This document shows, piece by piece, positions 12,801 through 19,688 of a stretch of 20,251 bases of DNA. The notes under the pieces are model-generated. The model saw only the letters and a program-made list of their open reading frames with translations. It was not told the DNA's origin and did no database searches. Made by a program: the position numbers and the translations under genes. How positions within the stretch are numbered: the first letter of the stretch is position 1; every line of letters starts with the position of its first letter. The stretch is taken from IMG/VR virus record IMGVR_UViG_3300025079_000037, positions 1 through 20,251 of that record. One strand, given 5' to 3'. This DNA comes from a virus.

Positions 12801-15596
12801 ACCGCCACCGCTACTGACACTGCTACCGCCACCGCTACTGCCGCCACCGCTATTGTTGTTGTTGTTTTCTTGCTGTTCTCTTTGTTCATCCCGTTCTTCT
12901 TGTTCTCTCCTAGCGTTTGCAACATCGCTATTAGATGCGTTTGTGCTGGAGTCTTGAACTGTGTCAGGATGCCTTTCAACAGTATCATTAAAATTAGAAC
13001 GAGTGCTGGGGTCGTCAGGAACATTTGTAAAGCCACTACCAGGTTCATTGCTCTGAGTGTTTGTTACTCCACCATCATAATTTGGCTCGGTATAATTTCC
13101 ATCTTGGTCAAAAGTTCCGCCCTGTTCGTAACCTGCTTGAGCTCTGACTCCATCTTCATTTGCGTAAGCAGTGTATGGCTCTCCATTACTATCATACATA
13201 GTAATTTCATTGGGAGTCTCTTCGCTCCACTCATCGCCATAAGCAGGTGTCCACGTGTCATCATCGTTTAATCCTGGCCCTGTCTGACCCCAAGCCCCGT
13301 CGTCGGGATCCCAACCCATGTCTCTCAGTTCTTGCTCTGTAGGCCCTTCGCCACCATTGCCATCATCCTCACCTTGCCGATAGGTGCGCAGATAATAATC
13401 ATCTAGACTTTCACCCGGCAGCATATCATCTAACTGAGATTGAGTAGGCCCTCCATAATCCCCATCTCCATCGGGGTTATAGTCTTTCAGTGCCTGAGCC
13501 ATTCCTTCCGCTTCTAATCGTGCCTCTCTTTCTTCAGGTGACTCAAAAGGATTGTAGGGAGTGCCATCTTCATTACGCGGGCCGCTTCCATCGTCTACTA
13601 TATTACTGCCAAAATCAGCTGCTGCTGCTGCTGCACCCTCAGCCTCCATTTCAGCCCACTCAGCTGGTGTTAAATCTATACCCATTGAATCAAGCCAATC
13701 TTGACTAACACCTTCGCCACCGTTATTCCAGTCCCCATTTGCGTTTTGAGCATCTGCTCCCGCTTGCGCGTCCGCCATTGCCTCCGCTTCTAATCGTGTG
13801 TTTCTTTCCTCTTCTGACTCGAAGGGATTATAAGCAGTGCCATCTGCGTTACGCTGTCCGCTTCCGTCGTCTACTATATTACTGCCAAATCCTGATCCAT
13901 AGCGAGCCATGCGCCGGGCACGCGCCTCATCGCTCTCGCCACTACCGCCGCCGAACGCGCCACCCTTATCGCCTATAATATCAACTGAACCCCCAGGGAA
14001 CAGGTTATTGGCAGCATTAGTAAAATTATCTCCAGCATCATAGACTGATTGCAGATATTCATCTCGAGTTAGACCCTGCGTGGGAGGCAACATATTGCCA
14101 TCATCATCAAACTGAAGCGAACTATCATATACACTTCCATCAGCGTTATATAGCTCTTCAGCATTAGTATTACCACCATTTACTCGAGTTGGAAGCCCCT
14201 GTTCATTTACTATCTCTGGAAATTGTTCGTCGTAGTAATTGTCAATTTTTTTTACTAATTCTTCATATGTCTCAGGAACATCAGATGTCCTGTCTAGATA
14301 TTCTTGAAGCTGCTCTGGTGTTGCATTAAGAACATCCTCTGCAAGTTGGTTATAAGCAGCTTGTGTAATTAGCTCATTTTGAGCTGCAACTTCAGCTGGA
14401 GTTGGGTTTTCTCTGTCTTTTGGCCCAAATATTCCAAACGGGTTTGCAAGCACATCGCCTACGATGGGAATAGGCGTAATAACATTGTCGTAAAGGTTTT
14501 CTACAAGTTTGATTGGATTTGCAGCTAAATCTAAAATGTTAGCCATTCCCTCAACTGGAGCCGGCAGTTCTCCTGAAAGAATTGTCATATCCTGAAGTGT
14601 AAGTTCCTGACCTTCTGGAACTTTGTCCAGTAATCCAAAAATCCTATCTTCACTTAAAATATCTCTTACTTCTTGACCGTCCTTAGGAGTTAAAATATTG
14701 GAAAGATTTTTTAATGCTGGATAAATAAGAACTGATAGTGGAATTGCCGCTCCCCCTACGCTAAGATATCCTAAGCTTGAACTTTGGATTCCAAGCTTAA
14801 TTACGTTTTGAGCAACCTCACCTCCAAGATACTTTTTGTATACAAGGTTAATTTCTTTTGCAGTTTTATAAGCCCCTGTTCCAAGAGCCTTAGCAAACCC
14901 CGCAACTGCTTTTAAAGCACCCGCGTCGGTTTCTGCGTATTGTGGGTCTAAGCCTTGGCTTTCATAATACTGATTTATTTGTGCTTCACTTTGACCCAAT
15001 TCATTTTTAAGATAATCATTTACTACATTTTCGTTGCTAGTTGTAGATGTTAATGGCGAACCAAATCGCACTAAATTTACGTGCATTGGGTCAGCAGCCA
15101 TCTGTTGGATGAAACTTATGTTTGAAGTATCTTTAAGATCAAACTTGTTTGCGTTTGGCCCAAAAGCAGTTACAACATTAGATCCTATCTTTGCTTGAGC
15201 TTCGGTCAAAGTCCCATTCATTTGTGCAGCAAAAAGGGCAAGCTGCACCCCTCCAGCCATAAGTCCATTGCTGCCCTCAAGTTTATTTTGAAGTTGTTTT
15301 GGGACAAACGTCTCGTAACTTCTACTAATTAAATGACCAACGTGAGGCAAGTTTGCGAGCTCTGACCCAGCCCGACGCTCAAGCTCATTCATGGCAAAAT
15401 CATGAGCAGCTAATCCGTCTAATCCTCCATCGGTAAGGATGTTGACAATATTATTAAAAGACGTATCCCTGTTGGTTGTAACATCGTCTCTTGGGAAAAG
15501 TAAGTCGTCAATTGCTCCGCCAACGGAATCGGATAATTCTCGTCCTTCGGCAGTATTGCGGTAATTATGAAAATCGTATCTTTCTGAGCTAGTCAT
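9816..15596 (-). CDS. Giant mosaic virion protein with EF-hand pair and repeats (1926 aa)
   Basis: This is by far the largest gene (5.8 kb). Residues 1-470 are helical with one hydrophobic segment near 270-300 (LGYLSVGGAAIPLSVLIYPA). Residues of about 480-960 are acidic, Gly/Asn-rich and repetitive, including two 40-residue copies starting with FGSNIVDDGSG (near 568 and 661) and a GGGSSGGGSS linker. An Asn/Ala/Thr repeat tract follows. A paired EF-hand has loops D1030-D1041 and D1070-E1081. Two modules sharing an LSxRxExxxGxFYDxxxDxxxSID pattern lie near 1117 and 1237. YGPQYAAALYNTDP at 1471 and the helical region after it resemble large marine-phage internal virion proteins. The C-terminal 50 residues are Gly/Ala/Val-rich and end in WGFFFDD. 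A long flexible ejection or tail-associated protein is the best reading. Confidence 0.6.
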   Translation of the reverse strand: MTSSERYDFHNYRNTAEGRELSDSVGGAIDDLLFPRDDVTTNRDTSFNNIVNILTDGGLDGLAAHDFAMNELERRAGSELANLPHVGHLISRSYETFVPKQLQNKLEGSNGLMAGGVQLALFAAQMNGTLTEAQAKIGSNVVTAFGPNANKFDLKDTSNISFIQQMAADPMHVNLVRFGSPLTSTTSNENVVNDYLKNELGQSEAQINQYYESQGLDPQYAETDAGALKAVAGFAKALGTGAYKTAKEINLVYKKYLGGEVAQNVIKLGIQSSSLGYLSVGGAAIPLSVLIYPALKNLSNILTPKDGQEVRDILSEDRIFGLLDKVPEGQELTLQDMTILSGELPAPVEGMANILDLAANPIKLVENLYDNVITPIPIVGDVLANPFGIFGPKDRENPTPAEVAAQNELITQAAYNQLAEDVLNATPEQLQEYLDRTSDVPETYEELVKKIDNYYDEQFPEIVNEQGLPTRVNGGNTNAEELYNADGSVYDSSLQFDDDGNMLPPTQGLTRDEYLQSVYDAGDNFTNAANNLFPGGSVDIIGDKGGAFGGGSGESDEARARRMARYGSGFGSNIVDDGSGQRNADGTAYNPFESEEERNTRLEAEAMADAQAGADAQNANGDWNNGGEGVSQDWLDSMGIDLTPAEWAEMEAEGAAAAAADFGSNIVDDGSGPRNEDGTPYNPFESPEEREARLEAEGMAQALKDYNPDGDGDYGGPTQSQLDDMLPGESLDDYYLRTYRQGEDDGNGGEGPTEQELRDMGWDPDDGAWGQTGPGLNDDDTWTPAYGDEWSEETPNEITMYDSNGEPYTAYANEDGVRAQAGYEQGGTFDQDGNYTEPNYDGGVTNTQSNEPGSGFTNVPDDPSTRSNFNDTVERHPDTVQDSSTNASNSDVANARREQEERDEQREQQENNNNNSGGGSSGGGSSVSSGGGSIDQKTIDNALAAADAAKTTLANTNANVSTSTNTNANVNTSIAGGANANTSIANGAASGNANTGIANGAREDGRGFQGYDWIYPSDVPLGAGVFKEADLNRDGVISFDDFKRRYSGSANGGLHSSIEPAVRAQFDKIDANRDGTVTVAEMAAKGMTVNINPEYTGPTSWYVDETSDGTLYTGPTDEVFTNLSERKEGESGIFYDEIRDIHVSIDNINTTGVTEPNTDLSFDDFDNDPQYREYIETETVRLMNEEGMSRNEAFARAAYAAWSQYTGVSFDNNSGTDGTTGTGTITANEERANAEGITYLSDRQEDQFGTFYDSVNDTFISIDPRKPDKTTVTKDNTQGNNQNTQVTDQNTQVTDQNTAGNNADVTGNNNSVITGESQEAKFNRLLGEGATITEAYAQVYGGASETGTSTTPVINTNATGDPTYTDADLNLPPQFTTGGPGGTGSGEVGYGESYDPIFGLLEVIYGTEIANRYKGGGLAQVDAQNLIDRYTRQINKLAFDRTATLAGEEQGLVNDLREIQRGNDLGLLQDYGPQYAAALYNTDPIASNQLLQQNTMSNRLYDEAEGNFSESRQAQITEDAFQTSALQGRERDPSMLYERLIGSEDARANREARAQVAGGNTFNMSRNFTDQIPNLLLGAGSSPYERGVGTISPPYGTVDAAGAAQQNYQNNQNFLDNARAQAALVDARKQAEADNDLTLLEEVNYVLDQFNTGKQTATAVLDTLSGFGGAVGGIADAMRKVGIPGAGAVDAVGAAATAVSGFGNKAVDALPGGNENAQTAAPVNTNTQTPVNTNTQAVTTATVPVNTNTFGTAPLPATTYDPNSQFNINSFGTAAGAAETVIDYTSSLANGAFGTNNAGDLLTGNSSPADIFAVDPMTGNLLNPGGNGLNTPYNINQNQSSSSNPILSGANTLMDGTIDLGQTLIGAGKDALSTGGNIALGAGGAVVGGAVDVVKATAGVTMDVVEVAADTAVAVWDTVWGFFFDD
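10351..10434 (-). repeat. Three exact 18-bp repeats encoding PVNTNT
   Basis: GTGTTAGTATTAACAGGA occurs at 10351-10368, 10393-10410 and 10417-10434 (plus-strand reading). On the coding strand it encodes Pro-Val-Asn-Thr-Asn-Thr in the giant virion gene. Identity at the base level, including third codon positions, points to recent duplication or gene conversion and not to protein-level convergence. Confidence 0.8.
11703..11765 (-). repeat. 21-bp tandem repeat encoding QVTDQNT heptads
   Basis: A 21-base unit is repeated exactly at 11703-11723 and 11724-11744, with a diverged third copy at 11745-11765. It encodes a seven-residue Gln/Val/Thr/Asp/Asn unit in the giant virion gene. The exact pair suggests recent slippage and probable length variation among relatives. 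Confidence 0.8.
12596..12693 (-). repeat. Three 29-bp repeats encoding an Asn/Ala/Thr tract
   Basis: Near-identical 29-base copies lie at 12596-12624, 12635-12663 and 12665-12693, the first two differing at one base. They encode repeats of the type NANTSIANGA just before the EF-hand region of the giant virion protein. Shorter Asn/Thr/Ser repeats continue to about 12760. The tract is low-complexity and probably a flexible spacer. Confidence 0.7.
13490..13893 (-). repeat. Duplicated ~40-residue module in the giant virion gene
   Basis: Two copies of a module of about 40 codons lie at roughly 13490-13614 and 13773-13893. Both begin FGSNIVDDGSG and continue with a YNPFES then E/R-rich and RLEAE segment; a stretch of more than 20 bases around TACTATATTACTGCCAAA is identical in the two. 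The copies are about 93 residues apart. Between and after them a shorter degenerate motif with an L-D/R-D/S-M core occurs three times (SQDWLDSMG, SQLDDML, EQELRDMG). Confidence 0.7.
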
Positions 15597-15614
15597 GATA
15601 TTATAAAATGTAAA

Positions 15615-16694
15615 TTAAGAAACGGTTCCTAGTGATAGTGATTTAATCGTTCCAGCATCGTTAAAATGCAGTGTAACTGCATCTGATGTGTCTTTTTGAA
15701 TGGTATACATTCCGCGAGATAATGCTCCAAGCACTTCAGCACCAGAAGTTGCTCCTCCATCAGTTGGTATCGTGTCAGAATTGTTTATTGTAAAAGCAAC
15801 CTGACCAGTTTCTTGCATATTTAAAGCAGCGTTTCTTTTGCCTGAGCCAAACTCATTCCACTTTCCTATTTCTACTACATTTTTACCACCAGTTTGTTGC
15901 TGAATATTTGCACCAATAACAGTGCCATACATATAACTAACTTTAGTGTTGTAACCAAAACACGATGCAAATCCACCACCAGCATTGTTACCAAATCCAA
16001 CAGCCGTGTTTTCTGAATCTCCAGAACTCCCAGCTGAACAGCTTATACCTGCCGCAAAACTTCGCGCTCCTACAAGTGCTTCCCCATCTGCACTACATTG
16101 CCTTCCGATTGCTACACAACCTGCTTTGGCAATAACATTTTGTCCTATGGCTACTGCCCTCCCGGTTTCACCCTCGCTGGAAGGAGCACTTGACGCAAAT
16201 GCTTCATATCCAATTGCTATGGCTTTTGCTCCAGTAGCTGTAGCCTTATGTCCCATTGCTACTGAATATTCATCTGTTACACCTCCCGCTGATCCTGCCG
16301 TTGATCCATACCCATAAGCAACTGATTGTAATCCCTCCGCCTTAACATCATTTCCAACTGCTACTGATGATTCTCCCCGGGCAACATAGGCAGAACTTAC
16401 TTGGGTTGTGGTTAAAGTTAATGAATTGGCTCCATATGAACTAGCTGAATTTTGAAGTCCACCAACATATGCAGTTCCAATATTTTGAATAACTCCCCTC
16501 AACTTAGGTTGTTCAAGTTTATTAGTAGTAATACCACCGTCCCGAACAATTATTGCTCCCGAGGCAAGTTGCGTAGTTGCTCCGTCAACAACTGCGGATG
16601 TAAACGTAGCTTTCTTTACTAAATCGTTGAGATTTGTAGAAGTTACAGTGTCTTGATCCTCGTAAGGAGTTTGGATTGATAGTATGTCTGACAT
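15615..16694 (-). CDS. Trimeric tail fibre with YadA-like head repeats (359 aa)
   Basis: Residues of about 105-265 are a series of imperfect 14-residue repeats of the type SVAVGxxxxAxGxxS (ESSVAVGNDVKAEGLQSVAYG, EYSVAMGHKATATGAKAIAIG, GRAVAIGQNVIAKAGCVAIG). This is the left-handed beta-roll of trimeric autotransporter heads such as YadA, which many phage fibres share. The N-terminus has the SAVVDGATTQLASGAIIVRDGGITTNKL stretch seen in phage fibre shafts, and would attach to the tail. The C-terminal 80 residues end in a beta-rich segment with HFNDAGTIKSLSLG and no chaperone domain. Host receptor binding is the likely job. The ATG overlaps the upstream stop in TAATG, which couples it to the 710-aa tail gene. 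Confidence 0.8.
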   Translation of the reverse strand: MSDILSIQTPYEDQDTVTSTNLNDLVKKATFTSAVVDGATTQLASGAIIVRDGGITTNKLEQPKLRGVIQNIGTAYVGGLQNSASSYGANSLTLTTTQVSSAYVARGESSVAVGNDVKAEGLQSVAYGYGSTAGSAGGVTDEYSVAMGHKATATGAKAIAIGYEAFASSAPSSEGETGRAVAIGQNVIAKAGCVAIGRQCSADGEALVGARSFAAGISCSAGSSGDSENTAVGFGNNAGGGFASCFGYNTKVSYMYGTVIGANIQQQTGGKNVVEIGKWNEFGSGKRNAALNMQETGQVAFTINNSDTIPTDGGATSGAEVLGALSRGMYTIQKDTSDAVTLHFNDAGTIKSLSLGTVS

Positions 16695-18826
16695 TATATT
16701 GCTGTGTTTGTGGAGTTAAATGATACGCCCCCAGATGTTTTAATTGATTTTATCCTAGGTCTTCCAGAGAAATTATTTAAAGTAAACTGAATAGAGTAAG
16801 CTCTACTATTACCTATTCTACCACGGATGGATACATCTTCATTTATTGCTAGTGGATTATTGTTTAATCTAGAAGATAAACTCCCTAATTGTAAGTTGTA
16901 ATCTATGTTTTTTGTTTCTGCTGAAATGTTAAAATCAGACTTTTCTACGCTGGAAGACTGAACTTGCATCTCAAAAGTGTTCCACTTTTTTCTGTCAGTC
17001 GTCCCAAGGGTAAAATCTCTAGTCGTTAAGCTGGACTCAATAGGCTGCGTTGTAACTAAATTTGAAGCTGAAGGATCGACAGAAATTCTATCATTTCCGT
17101 CACTTCTGCTTTCTAGCAAATGAACTCCACCAAATGAATTTATACAATATACTCCTCGTTTTTCTCCATCCCCGGCAATGATTAATTTTTCAAAATCAAA
17201 AGATGAAACTGAATCAATAGATTCCCATTGTTTGTTTATAAAATTATAAACTATAATTGCATTGTTGTTTGAAGCAGTAACAAGGTTACCTTCGCTATCA
17301 AGGGAATTTAGGGGAACGGCAATGTAATATTTGTTATCAAAATATACAGCAGAAGAGTTTTGCCATAGATCCCTATTTATTGATTTAATTGTGCCGTCGA
17401 TTGCTTCACTCAAAGGAACTTCATTGCCTCGAAGATTATATAAATCTTGGAAAGAAGCCCCGTATATTCCGCTGTCGGACAAGAAAAACAAATTACTTCC
17501 TACTTGAACTATGCTGTCTTTTGCTACGCATCCTATTTCTCCAGTAACAAGACTTGTTACTGCCTGAGATATATTTATAGTGCTAGTAATCGTATGGATG
17601 CTATTTCGATTAAATATTAATAATTGATCGTCAGAAAAAGAATGAAGACCTACAATAAAATCAGCGGTTCCCGCAGTTAATTGTTTTGTGTTAGGAACAT
17701 CGTCATAAGTGTTAATGTCTAGTCCGTTAGAAAAAATTACTTCATCTTTAGTTTCCCTGTCGGAGTAAGTTTCTTGAGTGCTTTCTACCGTATATTCGTA
17801 GGGAACGACTAGCCTTCCACCGTGATAAGTTCCAAACGGGGGAGCTGGCATACGCACGTATCCTACACCTTGAGATACTGGTTTTGTGAAATGAGCTTCG
17901 GTGTCTGAAGAATCATTTTTTTCTGCAAGAAACGCAAATCCGTTAACACTAGCAACAAATGAAACAAAATATTTTTCACCCGTAATCAATGTAGTTGATC
18001 CAGGGTCTACGACAACTATCTCATCTCCTACTTTAAGACCATGATTAGTTGATACTACCGAAACAACATTATTTGTTATTACTGTATTATTTACAAGAGG
18101 ATTTCCAAGTCTTTCGGGTTGTTCGTAAGTTCCACTTTTTACTTTCGTAAATCCAGAAAATGCAGTTCCAGTTCCAGTCCCTGCTGCGGATGCAGTAAAA
18201 ATTTCACCTACCGTTGGAGTTGCGGAGGCTCCTACATTTGCCCAGACCGTGTCTCCTATTGAATCAATTTTATAAGTTTTCCCAACATCAAACTTGTCAA
18301 CGGTTACAGAAGTAACAACTCCATCCCAAACTAAAGAGGTTTTTCCTCCTATAAAAAGAATTACTTGCCTGAATGCTTGAGTTAAACTGGACAATCTTCC
18401 CAATGTGTAAGACGGAGGATAAGCGACTTTTACCGCTGTGCTAGTATCAAGATTGCTTGCGATTGCTTCGGTGTTTTGAGCGGTAACAATATACTGGCTA
18501 GAAGTTTCGTTTGGGTTAGAGTAAGCACAAGAGGCCCAAATTCTAGGCTGTGCATTATTATTTATTACTGGAGCAGTGCCAGTGTCATCTAATAAAAAAT
18601 TAAGAACTACCCCAGTGGTTCCAGAAATTAATTCACTAGTAATGTTTTCAATGCCTTTTCTGACTTGCCATTCGCCATTTAGATCCATTCTGCCGTTGCG
18701 AGAGTCCGCAAGGACACCCGGCTTCAACTGATCGGGTCGAAACCTATTATTAAAGCCAAAGTATCCAGTGTCGAACTCGTCGGCAATCTTGGAATCATTT
18801 GCTCCGTATCCAGAATATCGTGGCAT
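16694..18826 (-). CDS. Tail protein, beta-propeller/stabilisation type (710 aa)
   Basis: The start, with GYFGFNNRFRPDQLKPGVLADSRNGRMDLNGEWQVRKGI, matches the opening pattern (RPxxLxxGxxxxxxNxRxxxxGxxxxRKG) of large beta-rich phage tail proteins often called stabilisation, nozzle or tail-tube-associated. The remainder is beta-strand-rich with blade-like repeats such as DDQLLIFNRNSIHTI, SNLFFLSDSGIYGA and NAIIVYNFINKQWESID. Residues of about 174-224 are a short insert (FDVGKTYKIDSIGDTVW, then GEIFTASAAGTGTGTAF) of a type scattered through many phage virion proteins. It most likely closes or extends the tail just behind the fibre encoded next. A 12-base gap separates it from the 34-aa gene upstream. 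The exact tail position is inferred. Confidence 0.7.
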   Translation of the reverse strand: MPRYSGYGANDSKIADEFDTGYFGFNNRFRPDQLKPGVLADSRNGRMDLNGEWQVRKGIENITSELISGTTGVVLNFLLDDTGTAPVINNNAQPRIWASCAYSNPNETSSQYIVTAQNTEAIASNLDTSTAVKVAYPPSYTLGRLSSLTQAFRQVILFIGGKTSLVWDGVVTSVTVDKFDVGKTYKIDSIGDTVWANVGASATPTVGEIFTASAAGTGTGTAFSGFTKVKSGTYEQPERLGNPLVNNTVITNNVVSVVSTNHGLKVGDEIVVVDPGSTTLITGEKYFVSFVASVNGFAFLAEKNDSSDTEAHFTKPVSQGVGYVRMPAPPFGTYHGGRLVVPYEYTVESTQETYSDRETKDEVIFSNGLDINTYDDVPNTKQLTAGTADFIVGLHSFSDDQLLIFNRNSIHTITSTINISQAVTSLVTGEIGCVAKDSIVQVGSNLFFLSDSGIYGASFQDLYNLRGNEVPLSEAIDGTIKSINRDLWQNSSAVYFDNKYYIAVPLNSLDSEGNLVTASNNNAIIVYNFINKQWESIDSVSSFDFEKLIIAGDGEKRGVYCINSFGGVHLLESRSDGNDRISVDPSASNLVTTQPIESSLTTRDFTLGTTDRKKWNTFEMQVQSSSVEKSDFNISAETKNIDYNLQLGSLSSRLNNNPLAINEDVSIRGRIGNSRAYSIQFTLNNFSGRPRIKSIKTSGGVSFNSTNTAI

Positions 18827-18838
18827 ATTTTTAAATTA

Positions 18839-18943
18839 CTACTTGCGCTTACGTGCTGCTCGTTTCATTGGACGTTTATTCATGGCTTTTTTAGCGGGGG
18901 GACGACCTACTTTACTTCCGTATGTTCCTTTTCCTTGTGGCAT
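18839..18943 (-). CDS. Tiny Lys/Arg-rich protein, KGTYGSKVGRPP type (34 aa)
   Basis: The gene encodes 34 residues beginning MPQGKGTYGSKVGRPPAKKA and ending in KRAARKRK. Almost half the residues are Lys, Arg or Pro. I know this KGTYGSKVGRPP start from many marine phage genomes, where it lies beside structural genes and has no assigned function. The GRPP core resembles an AT-hook (GRP flanked by basics), so minor-groove DNA binding is a reasonable guess. AAGG about 11 bases upstream of the ATG is a possible ribosome-binding site and lies within the 3' end of the preceding gene. Confidence 0.75.
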   Translation of the reverse strand: MPQGKGTYGSKVGRPPAKKAMNKRPMKRAARKRK

Positions 18944-18945
18944 AT

Positions 18946-19095
18946 CTATTTTTTCCTTAGTTGTTTTAGTTTAATGTTTTTTTGACAGTAGCATGAGTCT
19001 TTAAGCTCACACATCTGAATAGATTTTAATATGGCGTTTTTTGCTTTTCGCCCTTCCGTTTCGTTTAAAGCTTGTCCTAGAGGACATTTTTTCAT
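18946..19095 (-). CDS. Tiny four-cysteine basic protein (49 aa)
   Basis: Read on the minus strand from ATG 19095 to TAG 18946, the gene encodes 49 residues: MKKCPLGQALNETEGRKAKN, then AILKSIQMCELKDSCYC and a basic tail. Four cysteines (positions 4, 29, 35 and 37) could bind a metal, though spacing fits no named zinc motif that I recognise. The start overlaps the previous stop in TAATG and its end carries the ribosome-binding site of the 34-aa gene. No function can be assigned. Packing and the intact frame support it as a gene. Confidence 0.55.
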   Translation of the reverse strand: MKKCPLGQALNETEGRKAKNAILKSIQMCELKDSCYCQKNIKLKQLRKK

Positions 19096-19223
19096 TACTT
19101 AGATTTCTTTTTAGGAAAACCTTTTTTCATATTACTGAATGCTTTTTTACTAACAGTAGATTTGCTTTTGGATCGGCTGGTTCCCGCTTTTTTGCGTTTG
19201 TTTATGTTTTCGTATAAGCTCAT
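19095..19223 (-). CDS. Tiny Lys/Ser-rich protein, MSLYENI type (42 aa)
   Basis: The gene encodes 42 residues, MSLYENINKRKKAGTSRSKS followed by KSTVSKKAFSNMKKGFPKKK. Short proteins that start MSLY(x)NI and are packed with Lys and Ser are frequent beside structural genes in marine phage genomes, which is the main support. Nothing in the chain suggests an enzyme; nucleic-acid or capsid-interior binding are possible. Its ATG overlaps the stop of the 22-aa frame (ATGA) and its stop overlaps the next start (TAATG), which indicates coupled translation through this string of micro-genes. Confidence 0.75.
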   Translation of the reverse strand: MSLYENINKRKKAGTSRSKSKSTVSKKAFSNMKKGFPKKKSK

Positions 19224-19288
19224 TTTAAAGTTTTACGTGACATTTTCTTTCCGCTACCGGGATTACGTGGCTTACAGCTTGTTTTCAT
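19220..19288 (-). CDS. Possible micro-gene, basic peptide (22 aa)
   Basis: A frame of 22 codons, MKTSCKPRNPGSGKKMSRKT then LK, fills the gap between the membrane-protein gene and the 42-aa gene. It starts one base after the upstream stop (TAATATG) and ends overlapping the next ATG. Composition (basic, Gly/Pro/Ser) matches its micro-gene neighbours. It is short enough that chance cannot be excluded; if it is not translated, the gap is simply a leader of 67 bases. Confidence 0.45.
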   Translation of the reverse strand: MKTSCKPRNPGSGKKMSRKTLK

Positions 19289-19289
19289 A

Positions 19290-19688
19290 TTATTTAATTT
19301 GAGATGAACCAAAGTAAAATCCTACAATGGCTAAGGCAGTCTGCCTAATTTCGGGTAAAATGACGAATCCTTGCACGGTGTCCCATTGTAGGCTCTTAAA
19401 TAGCCCTAGAAAGCCGTTTGTCTCTCTACCTATGGTAACCCCTACATTTGTCCATGCAAAGACGAATGGGGCTATTACAATGGCAAAGACGGTTGCTATT
19501 ACTAAAAACCTGCGGACTAGGACTCCTCCATCACGTTTTGCAGCAGCATCAGCCGAGGCATCTGCCATCTGTTGAGACGTAATCATGCGCTCAAACTGAC
19601 GAGCTTGATTGTCCATCTGTGTGCCAATAAGCTTCATTATGAAGCCACTGACACCTCCTCCGAGCATTGCTAGTAGTTCTGGGGTCAT
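19290..19688 (-). CDS. Holin-like membrane protein (132 aa)
   Basis: The protein starts MTPELLAMLGGGVSGFIMKL, has a charged helical part (about 22-52, QMDNQARQFERMITSQQMAD), a basic pair and then a clear membrane helix at about 60-80 (FLVIATVFAIVIAPFVFAW). The C-terminal part has GFVILPEIRQTALAIVGFYF, a second hydrophobic helix, and ends GSSQIK. I know this layout from many marine phages, generally without a proven function. Size and two membrane helices would fit a holin or other lysis-timing protein, but no endolysin is nearby in the window to support this. The ATG overlaps the upstream stop in TAATG. Confidence 0.75.
   Translation of the reverse strand: MTPELLAMLGGGVSGFIMKLIGTQMDNQARQFERMITSQQMADASADAAAKRDGGVLVRRFLVIATVFAIVIAPFVFAWTNVGVTIGRETNGFLGLFKSLQWDTVQGFVILPEIRQTALAIVGFYFGSSQIK

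Noticed and set aside
12789-13271. Plus-strand open frame of 160 codons opposite the giant virion gene
   Set aside because: It is the antisense of Gly/Ser- and Asn/Asp-rich repeats, which lack stops in several frames. It reads as Thr/Ala and Ile/Val/Phe-rich low complexity with no start context, and the minus-strand frame is far longer.
15615-16694. Diversity-generating retroelement target in the fibre gene
   Set aside because: No reverse transcriptase, template repeat or adenine-biased variable repeat is seen in the window, and the fibre has a YadA-type C-terminal layout instead of a C-type lectin end.
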